A DNA stretch of 64,000 bases. It comes from Halotia branconii CENA392 (GTDB taxonomy: Bacteria > Cyanobacteriota > Cyanobacteriia > Cyanobacteriales > Nostocaceae). The DNA is taken from contig NZ_CP124543.1 in the NCBI RefSeq assembly GCF_029953635.1, positions 3,389,455-3,453,454 on the forward strand. The letters are read 5' to 3'. Made by a program: the position numbers and the translations under genes. Below are positions 35,991 through 47,110 of the stretch, one piece after another (positions within the stretch are counted from its first letter, which is position 1; each line of letters opens with the position of its first letter). Below the pieces are notes generated by a model. That model worked only from the letters and a program-made list of their open reading frames with translations, did not search any database and was not told the DNA's origin.

Positions 35991-36124
35991 AACTGTAAAG
36001 TTGTCCTTGCTCAAATTACGGGCGTGAATTAAGTCTCCCGACTCTCAGTTTACCGAAAAACTGGGTTTAAAGCCCCGTCCTTCTAAGACGGCTAGAAACG
36101 ATTTGCTATCTTATTCAAATAAAT

Positions 36125-36673
36125 GTGATTTCATTAGAGTTAAAACTGCAATTACTGACATCAAAGGATCTAAGTGCAATCTTAGAACTTGATCAAGCCT
36201 GTTTTGGGGGATTGTGGACTATGGAAGGCTACCAAAGAGAGTTAGGCAGTCCAAATAGTGATTTAATCGGTTTATTTTCTTCTATATCTCAGACAAAACT
36301 GCTCGGAATGGGTTGTTTTTGGTCAATTCTAGAAGAAGCACATATTACCATCTTGGCGGTTCATCCCCAATATCATCGCCAAGGTTTGGGACAGGCTTTA
36401 CTGTATTCTTTACTTCAGACAGCAAGCGATCGCGGCTTAGAACGAGCTACTCTCGAAGTGCGAACCTCTAACTTAGCGGCAATTTCTCTATATCAAAAAT
36501 TTGGCTTTAAAACAGCCGGGAGGCGGCGACGTTACTACCAAGATAACGGTGAGGATGCCCTAATTCTCTGGCGATCAGATTTACAACAGCCACAATTTCA
36601 AGCAACTTTGACAGACTGGCACATCAAGGTTAGTCAGCAGTTGAGCAAGTATTCTTGGCAGTTACTAGGATAA
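36125..36673 (+). CDS. rimI: RimI-type ribosomal protein N-terminal acetyltransferase
   Basis: GNAT enzyme of 182 residues. Features: SAILELDQACFGGLWTMEGY near the start, ITILAVHPQYHRQGLGQALLYSLL (acetyl-CoA loop QGLGQ), and LEVRTSNLAAISLYQKFGFK...RRRYYQDNGEDALIL, the RimI hallmark. It acetylates the N-terminus of S18 or other proteins. The start is GTG 36125. It is divergent from lysA with about 130 bases between starts, a region holding a small GCCCCGTC...GACGGC hairpin near 36075. Confidence 0.88.
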   Translation: MISLELKLQLLTSKDLSAILELDQACFGGLWTMEGYQRELGSPNSDLIGLFSSISQTKLLGMGCFWSILEEAHITILAVHPQYHRQGLGQALLYSLLQTASDRGLERATLEVRTSNLAAISLYQKFGFKTAGRRRRYYQDNGEDALILWRSDLQQPQFQATLTDWHIKVSQQLSKYSWQLLG

Positions 36674-37153
36674 AAGAAGCAGAGGGAGCAGGGGAGGCAG
36701 GGGAAGCAGGGGGAGCAGAGGAAGCAGAGGGGCAGGGAGACAAGGAGACCTTTCGCCAATTCCTCTTCTTTTCCATGCCTCATGCCCCATGCCCAATGTC
36801 CAATATTTCTTATTAAAATATTTTATCAATTATATATTTTTATTTAAAAAAATATATTGAATCTTGGTGTTCTTGACTTTTGAATTGTAAATATGGTATT
36901 GATTAATATTTGTGACTGCTAATAAAGTTTATTATCCTATGACGGTGTGATGCGTATAGTCAACCCCAGAAACACTGGAGAAATCAAGCTCTTCAGTACA
37001 GCAGCCACATTAAAAGTAATAAATAACTGGCAACTCCTCCATTACCGTGGGTGAGACTTCTTGGATGTCTATAATCTTTATACAGGCATCCAAAAGCTTT
37101 GCCTGTGCTAAAATCAGCGTACCGGCACGACCGCAGGTGATGGGAAAAATGCC
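36674..37153. repeat. Purine-rich tandem repeats and AT-rich leader of clpC
   Basis: 36676-36750 is an imperfect tandem of GGGAGCAG/GGGAAGCAG units. 36775-36800 has CCCCATGCCCAATG units. The rest, to 37153, is AT-rich leader. An open minus-strand frame at 37010-37204 overlaps the clpC start and is rejected. GTGATGGGAAAAATGCC directly precedes the clpC ATG, giving only a weak ribosome site. Confidence 0.55.
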
Positions 37154-39625
37154 ATGTTTGAACGCTTCACAGAAAAAGCCATTAAAGTAATCATGCTGGC
37201 CCAAGAAGAGGCCCGCCGCTTAGGTCACAACTTCGTAGGAACCGAACAGATCCTCCTGGGTCTGATTGGGGAAGGCACGGGAGTTGCGGCCAAAGTGTTG
37301 AAATCAATGGGTGTCAATCTAAAAGATGCCCGCATTGAGGTAGAAAAAATCATAGGCCGGGGTTCGGGCTTTGTTGCAGTGGAAATACCGTTTACGCCAC
37401 GGGCAAAGCGAGTTCTGGAATTATCCTTAGAAGAAGCGCGCCAATTAGGGCATAACTACATTGGCACCGAGCATCTGCTGTTGGGCCTGATCCGGGAAGG
37501 GGAAGGTGTAGCAGCCAGGGTGCTAGAAAACTTAGGGGTGGATCTATCGAAAGTCAGAACCCAAGTTATCCGAATGCTGGGAGAGACAGCAGAGGTTTCA
37601 GCTACTGGGCAATCGGGACGCACCAAAACTCCAACCTTGGATGAATTTGGCTCGAACCTTACCCAGATGGCAACCGACAACAAACTCGACCCAGTGGTAG
37701 GACGCGCCAAAGAAATTGAAAGGGTGATTCAAATTTTGGGTCGCCGGACTAAAAATAACCCAGTGTTGATTGGTGAACCAGGGGTTGGTAAAACTGCGAT
37801 CGCTGAGGGTTTAGCGTCTCGTATTGCTAACAAAGATGTCCCCGACATCCTGGAAGATAAGCGCGTAGTCACACTGGATATTGGCTTGCTCGTAGCAGGT
37901 ACTAAGTACCGGGGTGAATTTGAAGAACGCCTCAAAAAAATCATGGATGAAATCCGTTCTGCGGGTAATGTCATTCTGGTGATTGATGAGGTACACACCC
38001 TGATTGGTGCGGGTGCGGCAGAAGGGGCTATTGATGCAGCAAATATCCTCAAGCCAGCTTTGGCTAGAGGTGAATTGCAGTGTATCGGTGCTACTACCCT
38101 CGATGAATACCGTAAGCACATCGAGCGAGATGCAGCTTTAGAGCGGCGCTTCCAACCAGTAATGGTGGGTGAGCCGTCAGTCGATGAGACAATCGAGATC
38201 TTACATGGGTTACGTGAGCGCTACGAGCAACATCATAAGCTGAAAATTTCCGATGAAGCTTTGATCGCGGCGGCAAAACTGTCTGATCGTTACATTAGCG
38301 ATCGCTACTTGCCAGATAAAGCCATCGACTTAATCGATGAAGCTGGTTCTCGTGTGCGTTTAATTAACTCCCAACTGCCACCAGCAGCGAAAGAGTTAGA
38401 CAAAGAACTGCGGCAAATCTTAAAAGAAAAAGATGATGCCGTGCGTTCCCAAGACTTTGATCGAGCTGGGGAACTACGCGATCGCGAAATGGAAATCAAA
38501 GGTGAAATCCGGGCGATCGCTCAAAGCAAAACCAATGGTTCCGGTACAGAAAGCGAAGAACCTGTAGTTACAGAAGAAGACATTGCTCATATTGTCGCTT
38601 CCTGGACAGGCGTACCGGTGAACAAACTCACCGAATCGGAATCCGAGAAACTGCTGCACATGGAAGATACCTTGCATCAGCGGCTAATCGGACAAGAAGA
38701 AGCTGTCAAAGCAGTTTCACGAGCAATTCGTCGCGCTCGTGTCGGTTTGAAAAATCCTAACCGACCTATTGCTAGCTTTGTCTTCTCAGGACCTACCGGG
38801 GTTGGTAAAACTGAGTTAGCGAAATCCTTGGCATCTTATTTCTTCGGTTCGGAAGAAGCGATGATCCGCTTGGATATGTCGGAATACATGGAGCGTCATA
38901 CAGTCAGTAAATTGATTGGTTCGCCTCCTGGTTATGTTGGTTATAACGAAGGCGGTCAGTTGACCGAAGCTGTAAGGCGGCGACCTTACACCGTGGTACT
39001 GTTCGATGAAATCGAAAAAGCCCACCCCGATGTCTTCAACATGCTGCTGCAAATTTTAGAAGACGGGCGGTTAACAGATGCTAAAGGTCGCACCGTTGAC
39101 TTTAAGAATACCTTGCTGATATTAACTTCCAACATTGGTTCTAAGGTAATTGAAAAAGGCGGCGGCGGTATCGGCTTTGAGTTCGCTGACGATGTTACCG
39201 AGTCAGCTTACAACCGGATTCGCTCTTTGGTGAACGAAGAACTGAAGCAATACTTCCGTCCAGAGTTCCTCAATAGATTGGATGAAATTATCGTCTTCCG
39301 TCAATTGAGCAAGCCTGAAGTGACACAAATCGCTGAAATCATGCTCAAAGAAGTGTTTGGTCGTCTGACTGAAAAGGGTATTACCTTGGAAGTTACTGAC
39401 CGCTTCAAAGACCGCTTGATTACAGAAGGTTACAGTCCCAGCTACGGCGCAAGACCGTTACGCCGAGCGATTATGCGCTTGTTAGAAGATAGCTTAGCAG
39501 AAGAAATTCTGTCTGGTCGGGTCAAAGATGGCGATACAGCCTTAGTTGATGTCGATGACAGCGGTAATGTGCAGGTGACTTCTCAACAGCGTCGGGAATT
39601 GTTACCACAAGGTGTTGAGTCATAG
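37154..39625 (+). CDS. clpC: ATP-dependent Clp protease ATP-binding subunit ClpC
   Basis: Hsp100 unfoldase of 823 residues feeding the Clp protease. Two Clp_N repeats (about 1-75 and 76-145; [18 protein letters not shown] and [18 protein letters not shown]), AAA-1 with [13 protein letters not shown] (about 207) and [10 protein letters not shown], a UVR middle segment ([20 protein letters not shown], about 425), then AAA-2 with [13 protein letters not shown] (about 545) and [11 protein letters not shown]-terminal D2-small domain ends [19 protein letters not shown]. The strong terminator at 39662-39695 shows it is transcribed alone. Confidence 0.97.
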   Translation: MFERFTEKAIKVIMLAQEEARRLGHNFVGTEQILLGLIGEGTGVAAKVLKSMGVNLKDARIEVEKIIGRGSGFVAVEIPFTPRAKRVLELSLEEARQLGHNYIGTEHLLLGLIREGEGVAARVLENLGVDLSKVRTQVIRMLGETAEVSATGQSGRTKTPTLDEFGSNLTQMATDNKLDPVVGRAKEIERVIQILGRRTKNNPVLIGEPGVGKTAIAEGLASRIANKDVPDILEDKRVVTLDIGLLVAGTKYRGEFEERLKKIMDEIRSAGNVILVIDEVHTLIGAGAAEGAIDAANILKPALARGELQCIGATTLDEYRKHIERDAALERRFQPVMVGEPSVDETIEILHGLRERYEQHHKLKISDEALIAAAKLSDRYISDRYLPDKAIDLIDEAGSRVRLINSQLPPAAKELDKELRQILKEKDDAVRSQDFDRAGELRDREMEIKGEIRAIAQSKTNGSGTESEEPVVTEEDIAHIVASWTGVPVNKLTESESEKLLHMEDTLHQRLIGQEEAVKAVSRAIRRARVGLKNPNRPIASFVFSGPTGVGKTELAKSLASYFFGSEEAMIRLDMSEYMERHTVSKLIGSPPGYVGYNEGGQLTEAVRRRPYTVVLFDEIEKAHPDVFNMLLQILEDGRLTDAKGRTVDFKNTLLILTSNIGSKVIEKGGGGIGFEFADDVTESAYNRIRSLVNEELKQYFRPEFLNRLDEIIVFRQLSKPEVTQIAEIMLKEVFGRLTEKGITLEVTDRFKDRLITEGYSPSYGARPLRRAIMRLLEDSLAEEILSGRVKDGDTALVDVDDSGNVQVTSQQRRELLPQGVES

Positions 39626-39661
39626 TTAAAGTTGAGAATTGAATCTCAAGTTTAAAAATTC

Positions 39662-39695
39662 AAACGGTAGAGGATCAATTTCTCTACCGTTTTTT
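39662..39695 (+). terminator. Rho-independent terminator of clpC
   Basis: AAACGGTAGAG (39662-39672) pairs perfectly with CTCTACCGTTT (39682-39692), 9-base loop, followed by more T. Confidence 0.85.
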
Positions 39696-39823
39696 ATATG
39701 AAAATATTTGGAAATTGTGAGGGCGATGTCTACAGCAAGCTTTGCTAATACCAACTGTAGCTTCTTGATTGTTGGATGTGAACAAGTAGTTAAAATAAAA
39801 GAAACAATTTTGCCACAGCAATC

Positions 39824-40777
39824 ATGACAGAAAAACAAACACGGCGCAATTTTTTACTTACCAGTGTTGCTGTCGCTGGTGGTATTACAGCAACTAATGC
39901 CTGGCAACAAACTGCTAAACCAACAGCAACCATGCCAGAACGAATGCTAGGACGTACAAATATTAAACTTCCTATTTTTGGTTTGGGAGGAGCAGGACAA
40001 ACACCGTTGTCTTGGAATGACAAAGAACGTGATGCAGAGGCAATTATTCAAAAAGCCTTGGAATTAGGTATACGTTACTTTGACACGGCTGCTAGTTATG
40101 GGCCAAGTGAAGATTATTTAGGGAAAGTGCTGCCACCTCATCGCGCAAAGCTGTTTATCGCTAGCAAGACTGATCAAAGAGACCGAGATGGTGCATGGCG
40201 AGAATTAGAGCGATCGCTTAAACGTCTCAATACAGATTATCTTAATTTATGGCAGTTGCATCATGTTTCTTTTACCCAAGAACTTGACACTATCTTTAGT
40301 AAATCTGGGGCAATTCAAGCTGTCGAAGAAGCTATAGAACAAAAGCTTGTTCGATTTGCAGGTATTACCGGACATCACGACCCCAAAATCATTGCTGAAG
40401 GACTGCGCCGCTATCCCTTTCACACAACACTGATTCCTGTCAATGCTGCCGATAAACATCACCCACGGCCATTTCTGCCTGTAGTCATGCCAGTTGCTCA
40501 AGAAAAGAACGTTGGTGTAATTGCGATGAAAGTCCCGGCTTATGGTCGATTGTTTAAACCAGGTGGATTAACAGGGATGCAGCAAGCTCTAGGATATGCC
40601 ATGTCTCAACCAGGGGTGCATTGTTGTGTAATTGCGGCTGAAACAACTGCACAATTAGAGAATAATGTCAAGATAGCTCGTGCTTTTCGACCCCTGAGTG
40701 AACAAGAATTAACTGCGATCGCCCAACGTACTGCTAATATCTGGGAAGATAGTACATTCTTCCGTGCTTGGACTTAA
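39824..40777 (+). CDS. Aldo/keto reductase with Tat-type signal
   Basis: NAD(P)H-dependent oxidoreductase of 317 residues. The N-terminus [20 protein letters not shown] is a clear twin-arginine signal, so the protein is probably exported folded with its cofactor. The AKR barrel shows [38 protein letters not shown] (catalytic Asp and Tyr), [13 protein letters not shown] (Lys) and LWQLHHVS (His). It lacks the C-terminal Fe-S region found in some relatives. It ends with a 4-base overlap with convergent murD. The natural substrate is unknown. Confidence 0.88.
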   Translation: MTEKQTRRNFLLTSVAVAGGITATNAWQQTAKPTATMPERMLGRTNIKLPIFGLGGAGQTPLSWNDKERDAEAIIQKALELGIRYFDTAASYGPSEDYLGKVLPPHRAKLFIASKTDQRDRDGAWRELERSLKRLNTDYLNLWQLHHVSFTQELDTIFSKSGAIQAVEEAIEQKLVRFAGITGHHDPKIIAEGLRRYPFHTTLIPVNAADKHHPRPFLPVVMPVAQEKNVGVIAMKVPAYGRLFKPGGLTGMQQALGYAMSQPGVHCCVIAAETTAQLENNVKIARAFRPLSEQELTAIAQRTANIWEDSTFFRAWT

Positions 40778-42141
40778 TTTACCCAAGCAAGACACAACTG
40801 GCGAAAATCATCGCCCCTAATCTCAAAATTAGGATATTGATCGAAGCTTGCACAAGCTGGAGATAGCAACACCACAGTTGCTTGATGCTGTTTGGCTAAC
40901 TCTGCTGATCTAGGGACTGCCTTCTCCATTGTTTCCACGATTTCATAATCAGCATAACCCACCTCTTGCAGTCGTTGGGCAAATGCTGGCGCGGCGCTGC
41001 CAATAAGTAATACAGCAGCCGCTTTGGCTTGAATCTTAGCTAACCAAGCAGCATCATCACCGGGTTTTGCTTCTCCACCAGCAATTAAAATTGTCGGACT
41101 TTTCACCGATGCTAAACCCACTTCAGCAGCATCATAGTTAGTAGCTTTGCTGTCGTTAATAAAATCAATACCTTCCCAAGTGCAGATATATTCTAAACGA
41201 TGGGCAACACCAGGAAATTCACGAATCGCTGTATTAATAGCATGACTATCAATTCCTGCCAATCGGGCTGCGGCTACTGACATCAGCAAATTTTGCAGGT
41301 TATGCTCCCCTACCATTCGCAAGGCAGAGGTTTCGACAACTTTTTTTGGTGCAGAGGTTGAGTTTAACTTTTCCACAACCCAGCCATCTGCAATATAAAA
41401 GCCTTTTTCATTAATTAAAAAGTCTTTGCCTTTCACACTTGTCCAATAAGCATCAGGCCAATGACTGATACCCACCTTTCTCAAGTAGGCATCATCACCA
41501 TTGAATACTTGCAAATCTGCCTGACGTAATAGCTTGGCTTTGATGTCGTAGTAGTTTTTTAAAGTCTTGTGGCGAGCGAGGTGATCTGGCGTGAAAGTCG
41601 TCCAAACACCAATTCGTGGGGCGAGGGATACAGAAGATTCTATTTGATAACTACTTATTTCCCCAATTACCCAATCAGGGAGTTTTGCAGCTAAAGCAAC
41701 TTCGCAAGCGGCGTAGCCAATATTACCACAAGCTGGAGCATCTAATCCTGCTGTTTGAAATATGGCAGCAATTAATGCAGTGGTAGTAGTTTTGCCATTT
41801 GTACCTGTAATTCCTACCCAAGGTAAAGCTTGCAAGTGTCGCCAAGCCAGCTCCATTTCTCCAATGGTTTCAATGCCTAACTCTCGCGCCTTGACTAACA
41901 CGGGAATATCCCAAGGCACACCAGGACTAACTACAATTAAATCAGGTAAATCAACACCACTCAAATCTAGAGAATGTCCTAGTTTGACAGTTATGTGTTC
42001 GTCCGCAAGTTTTTGTTGTTGTTCGAGAAGGGTTGCGGAGGTGTGACGATCGCTGAGTTCCACCTCCCAGCCTTCTCGTATCAACAATCTCGCCGCAGCA
42101 ACACCGGACTTTCCCAATCCAATCACAGAAGCTCTTGGCAT
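40774..42141 (-). CDS. murD: UDP-N-acetylmuramoylalanine--D-glutamate ligase
   Basis: Cytoplasmic peptidoglycan enzyme adding D-Glu to UDP-MurNAc-Ala. 455 residues: an N-terminal Rossmann-like domain ([20 protein letters not shown]), a central ATPase with [20 protein letters not shown] (P-loop, about residue 112), SSYQIESS and [19 protein letters not shown] (carbamylated Lys region), [16 protein letters not shown], and a C-terminal domain ending with [23 protein letters not shown] complete Mur ligase. The promoter region lies to the right between it and glyS. Confidence 0.96.
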   Translation of the reverse strand: MPRASVIGLGKSGVAAARLLIREGWEVELSDRHTSATLLEQQQKLADEHITVKLGHSLDLSGVDLPDLIVVSPGVPWDIPVLVKARELGIETIGEMELAWRHLQALPWVGITGTNGKTTTTALIAAIFQTAGLDAPACGNIGYAACEVALAAKLPDWVIGEISSYQIESSVSLAPRIGVWTTFTPDHLARHKTLKNYYDIKAKLLRQADLQVFNGDDAYLRKVGISHWPDAYWTSVKGKDFLINEKGFYIADGWVVEKLNSTSAPKKVVETSALRMVGEHNLQNLLMSVAAARLAGIDSHAINTAIREFPGVAHRLEYICTWEGIDFINDSKATNYDAAEVGLASVKSPTILIAGGEAKPGDDAAWLAKIQAKAAAVLLIGSAAPAFAQRLQEVGYADYEIVETMEKAVPRSAELAKQHQATVVLLSPACASFDQYPNFEIRGDDFRQLCLAWVN

Positions 42142-42228
42142 AGACTGTATGTAGCAGAGTACCCTGGTTAAGCACTCCTTATACTAGCGTTTATTGGCAA
42201 AAATTACACAACTTTTTGTTGCTTTAGG

Positions 42229-44412
42229 CTACAGATTTTTGACGATCGCCCCAAAATCAGCCAGTACACGGGCATGATTCCGCAGTAATCCCAATATATG
42301 TAACCGATTGCGCTTAATTTCTAGGTTGGAATCCATGACTAAAACGCTATCTGCCCCATCAAAGAAGCTACTTACAGTCGGGGCAATTTTTTCTAGTCCT
42401 GTGACTAATAGTTGATAATTGCGTGATTCTTGTGCCGCTTGAGTTTGGGGTACTAAATCGACTAAGGCATTGAAAAAAGCGGATTCAGAAGACTTTTGGA
42501 ATAGTTCTTGATTAACTACTGTTGTGGGTTCTAACTGTTTGGTATCCAAATCACCTTGGGCTGCTAGGCGTGTAGAACGATTGACAGTTTCGTAGATTTT
42601 ATCTAAAGTACCATCGTTACGAATTTGTTGCAGATATAAGGCGCGATCGCGGACATCTAACAAATCCTCTAAGGCACGTTCGGTATACTCTGGGTCATTT
42701 TCTCCCAAGACTGCATTCACTAAGTCATAGTCTATTTGTTTTTCTTCTTGTAGTAGGGTACGGATACGTTGCAGGAAAAATTCTTGCAATGTTGTAGTTA
42801 ATTGCGCTTTGTCTTTGTTATAAGTTGCTGCAAAATCTGCTGCTATTTGCTGCAATAAATCTTCTAAATTAATTGGCAAATTAGCCGCCCATGTAATGTT
42901 AATTATAGCATTAGCTGCCCGCCGTAAAGCAAAAGGATCTGAAGATCCTGTAGGTATTAAACCTAGTCCAAAGATACTAACTAACGTATCTAATCTGTCT
43001 GCCAAACCAACAATTTGACCTGTTAAAGTTTGGGATAAAATATCATCGGCTCCCCTTGGTAAATAATGTTCAAAAATTGCTGTTGCTACTTCTGTTGGTT
43101 CTCCACTGGCTAAAGCATATTTTTGTCCCATAATGCCTTGCAATTCTGGAAACTCATAAACCATTTGAGTAACTAAATCAGCTTTACATAATAAAGCTGC
43201 TCTTTGGATATTGTGACGTTGATTTTTTTCTAATTGTAATTGGTCGGTAATTTGCTGGGCAATTTTGACTATTCTATCTACCTTGACTCGTAGAGAGCCT
43301 AAATCTTCTTGGAAAGTGACTTTTTCTAACTGTGGCAAAAAGTTCTCTAAAGGCTTGGCTAAATCAGCTTCGTAGAAAAATTGCCCATCTGCCAATCGAG
43401 CGCGGATAACTCTTTCATTTCCAACAGCAATGATGTCTGACTTGCTAGAATCGCCATTGGAAACTGTCACAAAATTAGGTAGTAGTTCTTTATAGTCTGC
43501 TGCCTTGAATACCGGAAAATAGCGCTGATGACTCACCATAACTGTGGTAATTACTTCAGCAGGTAAATGTAAAAATTCTGGTTCAAACTTACCAACAACT
43601 GCTGAAGGCCATTCTACAAGGTTAGTAACTTCGGCTAACAAATCGGGGTAGATTTCTGTACAGCCATCTAAAGTTTTGACCGATGCTTTAACTTGTTCTT
43701 CAATAATCTTGGCTCTTTCTTTTACATCAACTACAACATGGGCAGAAAGTAGCGTATTTACATAGTCAGAGGCTTGGTTAATTGTCACCTTTTCTGGATG
43801 CAAAACTCGATGACCAAAAGAAATGCGATCGCTCTTGATTGTTTCTGAACCATTAACTAATTCAATCGGCAAAACTGTCTCGTTTAGTAATGCTACTAAC
43901 CAGCGAATAGGACGGGAAAATCTCATATCCCCATCGCCCCAGCGCATCAACCGCTTACCTTCTAAATTTAAAATCCACTGGGGAACTAGTTCTGTCAAAA
44001 TTTCTGCAACAGGGCGGCCAGGAGTTCTTTTCTGCACAAAGACAAAGTCACCTTTATCTGTGGGGCGCACTTCTAAAGCTTCTAGTTCCACTGCTTGTTT
44101 TTTAGCAAACCCTGCGGCGGCTGGTGTTGGTTTCCCATCTTTAAAGGCAGCTTGGGCGGGAGGGCCTTTAACTTCTTCTTCGCGGTCTGGCTGCTGGGAT
44201 GGTAAACCTTTGATCAGTACTGCTAAACGTCTCGGAGTACCGTAAACTTCTACAGATGCGCTTGTCAAATTATTGACTTCTAAACTTTGGGGAATGCGTT
44301 CTTGCCATTGCGCTATGGCATCACTGAGAAAACTTGCAGGTAGTTCTTCTGTACCAACTTCTAATAAAAATGCTAAATTTCCTGATATATCAACACTCTT
44401 AACCTTTGTCAT
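42229..44412 (-). CDS. glyS: Glycyl-tRNA synthetase beta subunit
   Basis: Class II-associated beta subunit of the bacterial alpha2-beta2 GlyRS, binding tRNA-Gly. About 727 residues: N-terminal [47 protein letters not shown] near 300, [12 protein letters not shown] and a C-terminal DALR-like anticodon domain with [18 protein letters not shown] and [35 protein letters not shown]. The frame is open upstream to 44499, but ATG 44410-44412 gives the usual start. glyQ is not in the window, which is typical in cyanobacteria. Confidence 0.95.
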   Translation of the reverse strand: MTKVKSVDISGNLAFLLEVGTEELPASFLSDAIAQWQERIPQSLEVNNLTSASVEVYGTPRRLAVLIKGLPSQQPDREEEVKGPPAQAAFKDGKPTPAAAGFAKKQAVELEALEVRPTDKGDFVFVQKRTPGRPVAEILTELVPQWILNLEGKRLMRWGDGDMRFSRPIRWLVALLNETVLPIELVNGSETIKSDRISFGHRVLHPEKVTINQASDYVNTLLSAHVVVDVKERAKIIEEQVKASVKTLDGCTEIYPDLLAEVTNLVEWPSAVVGKFEPEFLHLPAEVITTVMVSHQRYFPVFKAADYKELLPNFVTVSNGDSSKSDIIAVGNERVIRARLADGQFFYEADLAKPLENFLPQLEKVTFQEDLGSLRVKVDRIVKIAQQITDQLQLEKNQRHNIQRAALLCKADLVTQMVYEFPELQGIMGQKYALASGEPTEVATAIFEHYLPRGADDILSQTLTGQIVGLADRLDTLVSIFGLGLIPTGSSDPFALRRAANAIINITWAANLPINLEDLLQQIAADFAATYNKDKAQLTTTLQEFFLQRIRTLLQEEKQIDYDLVNAVLGENDPEYTERALEDLLDVRDRALYLQQIRNDGTLDKIYETVNRSTRLAAQGDLDTKQLEPTTVVNQELFQKSSESAFFNALVDLVPQTQAAQESRNYQLLVTGLEKIAPTVSSFFDGADSVLVMDSNLEIKRNRLHILGLLRNHARVLADFGAIVKNL

Positions 44413-44654
44413 CAGAATACTACACAAACTTTTTACCATCAAAATTATATATCTGATTAGATCTGGAAAAGAGCGATCGCTTTGTGTGCATCTGTGCAAT
44501 CGTCCCCATTAGCGATCGCCAAACTTTTCGGTCTACTGACTTCGCCACAAAGGAATATCAAGATTTAGGAGTAGTTAACTGGCTTAACTGTCCTTGTATC
44601 TTGAAAATTGCTAAAATATTATATTTATGTACTTAAATATACAAAAAAACAGAA

Positions 44655-45497
44655 ATGAAAAAATTTTTTGATTTCTGCTTGGAGATGGAATTTTTTTTTA
44701 AAGTTACTATTAGTTGCTTAATTATGCAGCAAATATTTTATTGGTTGTTGCATGATATCGAACTTAACTTTATCTCTCAAGTACTATTGTACTGGTTTGT
44801 TAGTTCTGTTTCATTTTATAGTATTGGTTTTTTCATCGAAAAAGTGATTAAAAATAATGAGACTTTAAAAGATAAACTAACTGTTAGGCTTAAGAAAGTC
44901 AGAAAACAACCTTTTCCTGACTTTACTATCAAAGGCATTATGGTTGGGGAAATCAAAAGTTTCATCACAGCTTTAATTATCCTCTATCTAGCACCAGAGG
45001 TAACTAGAGGAAATAGTTTACTTTTAAATTTTGGATGGTTCTTGAGTAGAATAATTATTGCTGATTTATGTTTTTATGTTTCTCATTGGCTACTTCATAG
45101 AAAGTTATTGCAGAAAATACATCTTAAACATCATGAATTTGCAGACTCTTCAAGTTTTGTTGCTGGACATAAGAGTTTGACTGAATATATTATTGTTACT
45201 ATTACAGACTTGTTACCTATTTTTATCTTTGGGTATGATATTACTCAACTCTGTGCCTGGACAGTTGTAGGCAATGCTTACAATCTTGAAGGTCATAGTT
45301 CTTTGTCAATCTTTTTTATTCCATCAGATTTTCACGATCTTCATCACACTTGTTTTCAGGGAAACTATGGTATTCAAGGATTTTGGGACAGAGTATTTAA
45401 CACATTAAATGTTCCTACAAAGAAGATAGGAATTATGTTCCCTGTAGCTTCTGTGGAAGAATATATCACCATAAAATCGTCTAGTAATATTGATTGA
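44655..45497 (+). CDS. Fatty acid hydroxylase / sterol desaturase family membrane protein
   Basis: Di-iron membrane oxygenase of 280 residues with about four to five helices. The eight-histidine arrangement is visible: HWLLHRKLLQKIHLKHHEF (HxxxH, then HxxHH), GHSSL and FHDLHHTCFQGNYG (HxxHH). This is the family of sterol desaturases, fatty-acid hydroxylases and carotenoid ketolase-like enzymes. It is AT-richer than its neighbours and stands alone; a MITE copy begins about 15 bases after its stop. The substrate (lipid, hopanoid or carotenoid) is unknown. Confidence 0.82.
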   Translation: MKKFFDFCLEMEFFFKVTISCLIMQQIFYWLLHDIELNFISQVLLYWFVSSVSFYSIGFFIEKVIKNNETLKDKLTVRLKKVRKQPFPDFTIKGIMVGEIKSFITALIILYLAPEVTRGNSLLLNFGWFLSRIIIADLCFYVSHWLLHRKLLQKIHLKHHEFADSSSFVAGHKSLTEYIIVTITDLLPIFIFGYDITQLCAWTVVGNAYNLEGHSSLSIFFIPSDFHDLHHTCFQGNYGIQGFWDRVFNTLNVPTKKIGIMFPVASVEEYITIKSSSNID

Positions 45498-45513
45498 GTT
45501 AAGAATTTTAGAT

Positions 45514-45639
45514 ATAGGACTCCTATTTGATTTTTGAACACGATTCAGTACATATCTATCCCTTCTTAACTGTTCCCTGTTTCCTGTTTTCTGTTCCCTA
45601 CCTACACAAATAAATTCGGTAATCAAACCGGATTACTAT
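45514..45639. repeat. MITE-like repeat, copy 1
   Basis: ATAGGACTCCTATTTGATTT at the left end and AATCAAACCGGATTACTAT at the right form imperfect terminal inverted repeats. The 126-bp body is nearly identical to 54391-54510 (differences are one 7-base indel and a few bases near the right end). Non-coding. Confidence 0.8.
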
Positions 45640-45712
45640 AGTAATTTTCCTAACAGCTGTGGCAATGTGGATATAGGTACACAATCATAGCTGACTGACA
45701 TTATAGGAAATA

Positions 45713-45892
45713 ATGATGAACCGATCAAAAATAGTTGCCATTATTACAGGTGCGATTTCTATTCTTTTAGCGATCGCTTATCTGCTTTTAGTGCAAATTT
45801 TAGACTACCGGGACATGAAACCCGCGCCTATGAGCCAATTTGCAGTACCTGCGATCGCCTCCCAGGGTAAGCAAATTGATCGTATCGCCTAA
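45713..45892 (+). CDS. Small single-helix membrane protein
   Basis: A 59-residue frame beginning at the first of two tandem ATGs: MMNRSKIVAIITGAISILLA, a hydrophobic helix at about 7-29, then LDYRDMKPAPMSQFAVPAIA. The sharp topology, full-length frame and HIP1-containing codons suggest a real gene, and similar short proteins occur in Nostocales genomes as conserved hypotheticals. GGAAAT precedes it as a weak ribosome site. It lies 180 bases upstream of the helical carotenoid protein on the same strand, so linkage is possible but not shown. Function unknown. Confidence 0.55.
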   Translation: MMNRSKIVAIITGAISILLAIAYLLLVQILDYRDMKPAPMSQFAVPAIASQGKQIDRIA

Positions 45893-46069
45893 GTTGGAAT
45901 GAAATTTAACCGATGTGTAGAGATGCGAGCGATCGCGTCTCTATATTTATAGAGTGTTTTTATGTCTCAGGGTGATATTTATGATTTAGATACATCCGTC
46001 CTCAGTAGGGTGGAACAGTGAATATAGTTTGTTACGGTTATTAGTGAAGTAATTGCAATCAAATTGTTT

Positions 46070-46561
46070 ATGACTTATACACAAACAAACGATCCAACTA
46101 TTCGTGAACCTGTCCAATCATGGCAAAAACTGGATGTAGATCAACAGTTAGCTTTGTTTTGGTTTATTTACGAGGAAATCGGTAATTCTATTACCCCAGC
46201 AGCCCCCAATGCTAGCACTGTTTCACCTGAAATTGCTGAAGGTTTGTTCAATCAAGTTAAAGAATTAACTCATGAAGAACAACTGCAAATTCAGCGTGAC
46301 TTGATCAACAAAGTAGACAGCCAGATTAGTCGTGAATATGGTTCTTTAAGCGACACTACAAAGCTTCTATTTTGGTATCGTTTAGCTCAAGGTATGGAAA
46401 ACTCTACTATTATTCCTATGCCTTCTAACTATGAGCTTTCTTCAGAAGCCCAGACTCTGTTTAACAACATCAAAGCATTACCTTTTGATAAGCAACTTAA
46501 CGTTTTCCGTGATTATGTTTCGCCAATGGGCGCTCAATCAAAAGCTGGTGCTGAAATTTAA
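46070..46561 (+). CDS. Helical carotenoid protein (OCP N-terminal-domain homologue)
   Basis: All-helical carotenoid-binding protein of about 163 residues equivalent to the N-terminal domain of orange carotenoid protein: REPVQSWQKLDVDQQLALFWFIYEEIG, then SPEIAEGLFNQVKELTHEEQLQIQRDLI and LLFWYRLAQGMENSTIIPMP. It lacks the C-terminal NTF2-like domain, and none is encoded nearby, so it is a free-standing HCP. Family members bind ketocarotenoids and quench singlet oxygen or, for some, phycobilisome excitation. ATG 46070 is preferred over TTG 46064. The clade cannot be assigned by eye. Confidence 0.93.
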   Translation: MTYTQTNDPTIREPVQSWQKLDVDQQLALFWFIYEEIGNSITPAAPNASTVSPEIAEGLFNQVKELTHEEQLQIQRDLINKVDSQISREYGSLSDTTKLLFWYRLAQGMENSTIIPMPSNYELSSEAQTLFNNIKALPFDKQLNVFRDYVSPMGAQSKAGAEI

Positions 46562-47110
46562 AATCGCGTAAATTTTGATAACTGTAGCCGTTATCCTCTA
46601 TAGACAACGGCTATTGTGCAGTTAGTATTAGTCTTCATAAATAAATACAGAGTAAAAATCATAATTTTTACTCTGTCTTGCCTTTAGGTTGCTCTTTGGG
46701 ATAGCTGCACCCTAAACAACCTAAATTCATAACGCCCTTTATTTTGTATAATGTATTTTAAATTAAATAATTAATAATTTCATCTATCTTACGACTGGTT
46801 TAAATATAGTTATTTTTATCTTTTTATAGTGTATTATTTGGAGATAAAATACCTGATTTAAATCCAAGCATAATTAACAACATTTTAATTTATTACGTTG
46901 TAGAATTAAATACTTCAAAAAATAAATTATTCATTCGTGAACAACAAGATCCCCGACTTCTTTAAGAAGTCGGGGATCTGAACCTCTAAATAGATAACGT
47001 AAAAATTTTATTTAAGTCATACAAAAGACCTAATTATTAACAATATTAATACTAACATTATAGACAGATATCCAATACAAAACACTTCTGTGTTTAAAGA
47101 CTCAATTATG
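46562..47110. terminator. Convergent intergenic region with two hairpins
   Basis: TAGCCGTT/AACGGCTA near 46585-46611 and CAGAGTAAAAAT/ATTTTTACTCTG (46648-46659/46664-46675) follow the carotenoid protein gene and are plausible terminators. At 46947-46979 is a perfect 14-bp palindrome AGATCCCCGACTTC/GAAGTCGGGGATCT, a second copy of the element at 3659-3691 and again placed between convergent genes. The rest is AT-rich with no gene. Confidence 0.65.

Noticed and set aside
37010..37204. Minus-strand frame overlapping the clpC start
   Set aside because: Overlaps the first codons of a certain gene and the leader; no family features.
43823..44245. 140-codon frame antisense to glyS
   Set aside because: Shadow of a conserved housekeeping gene with no recognisable protein.
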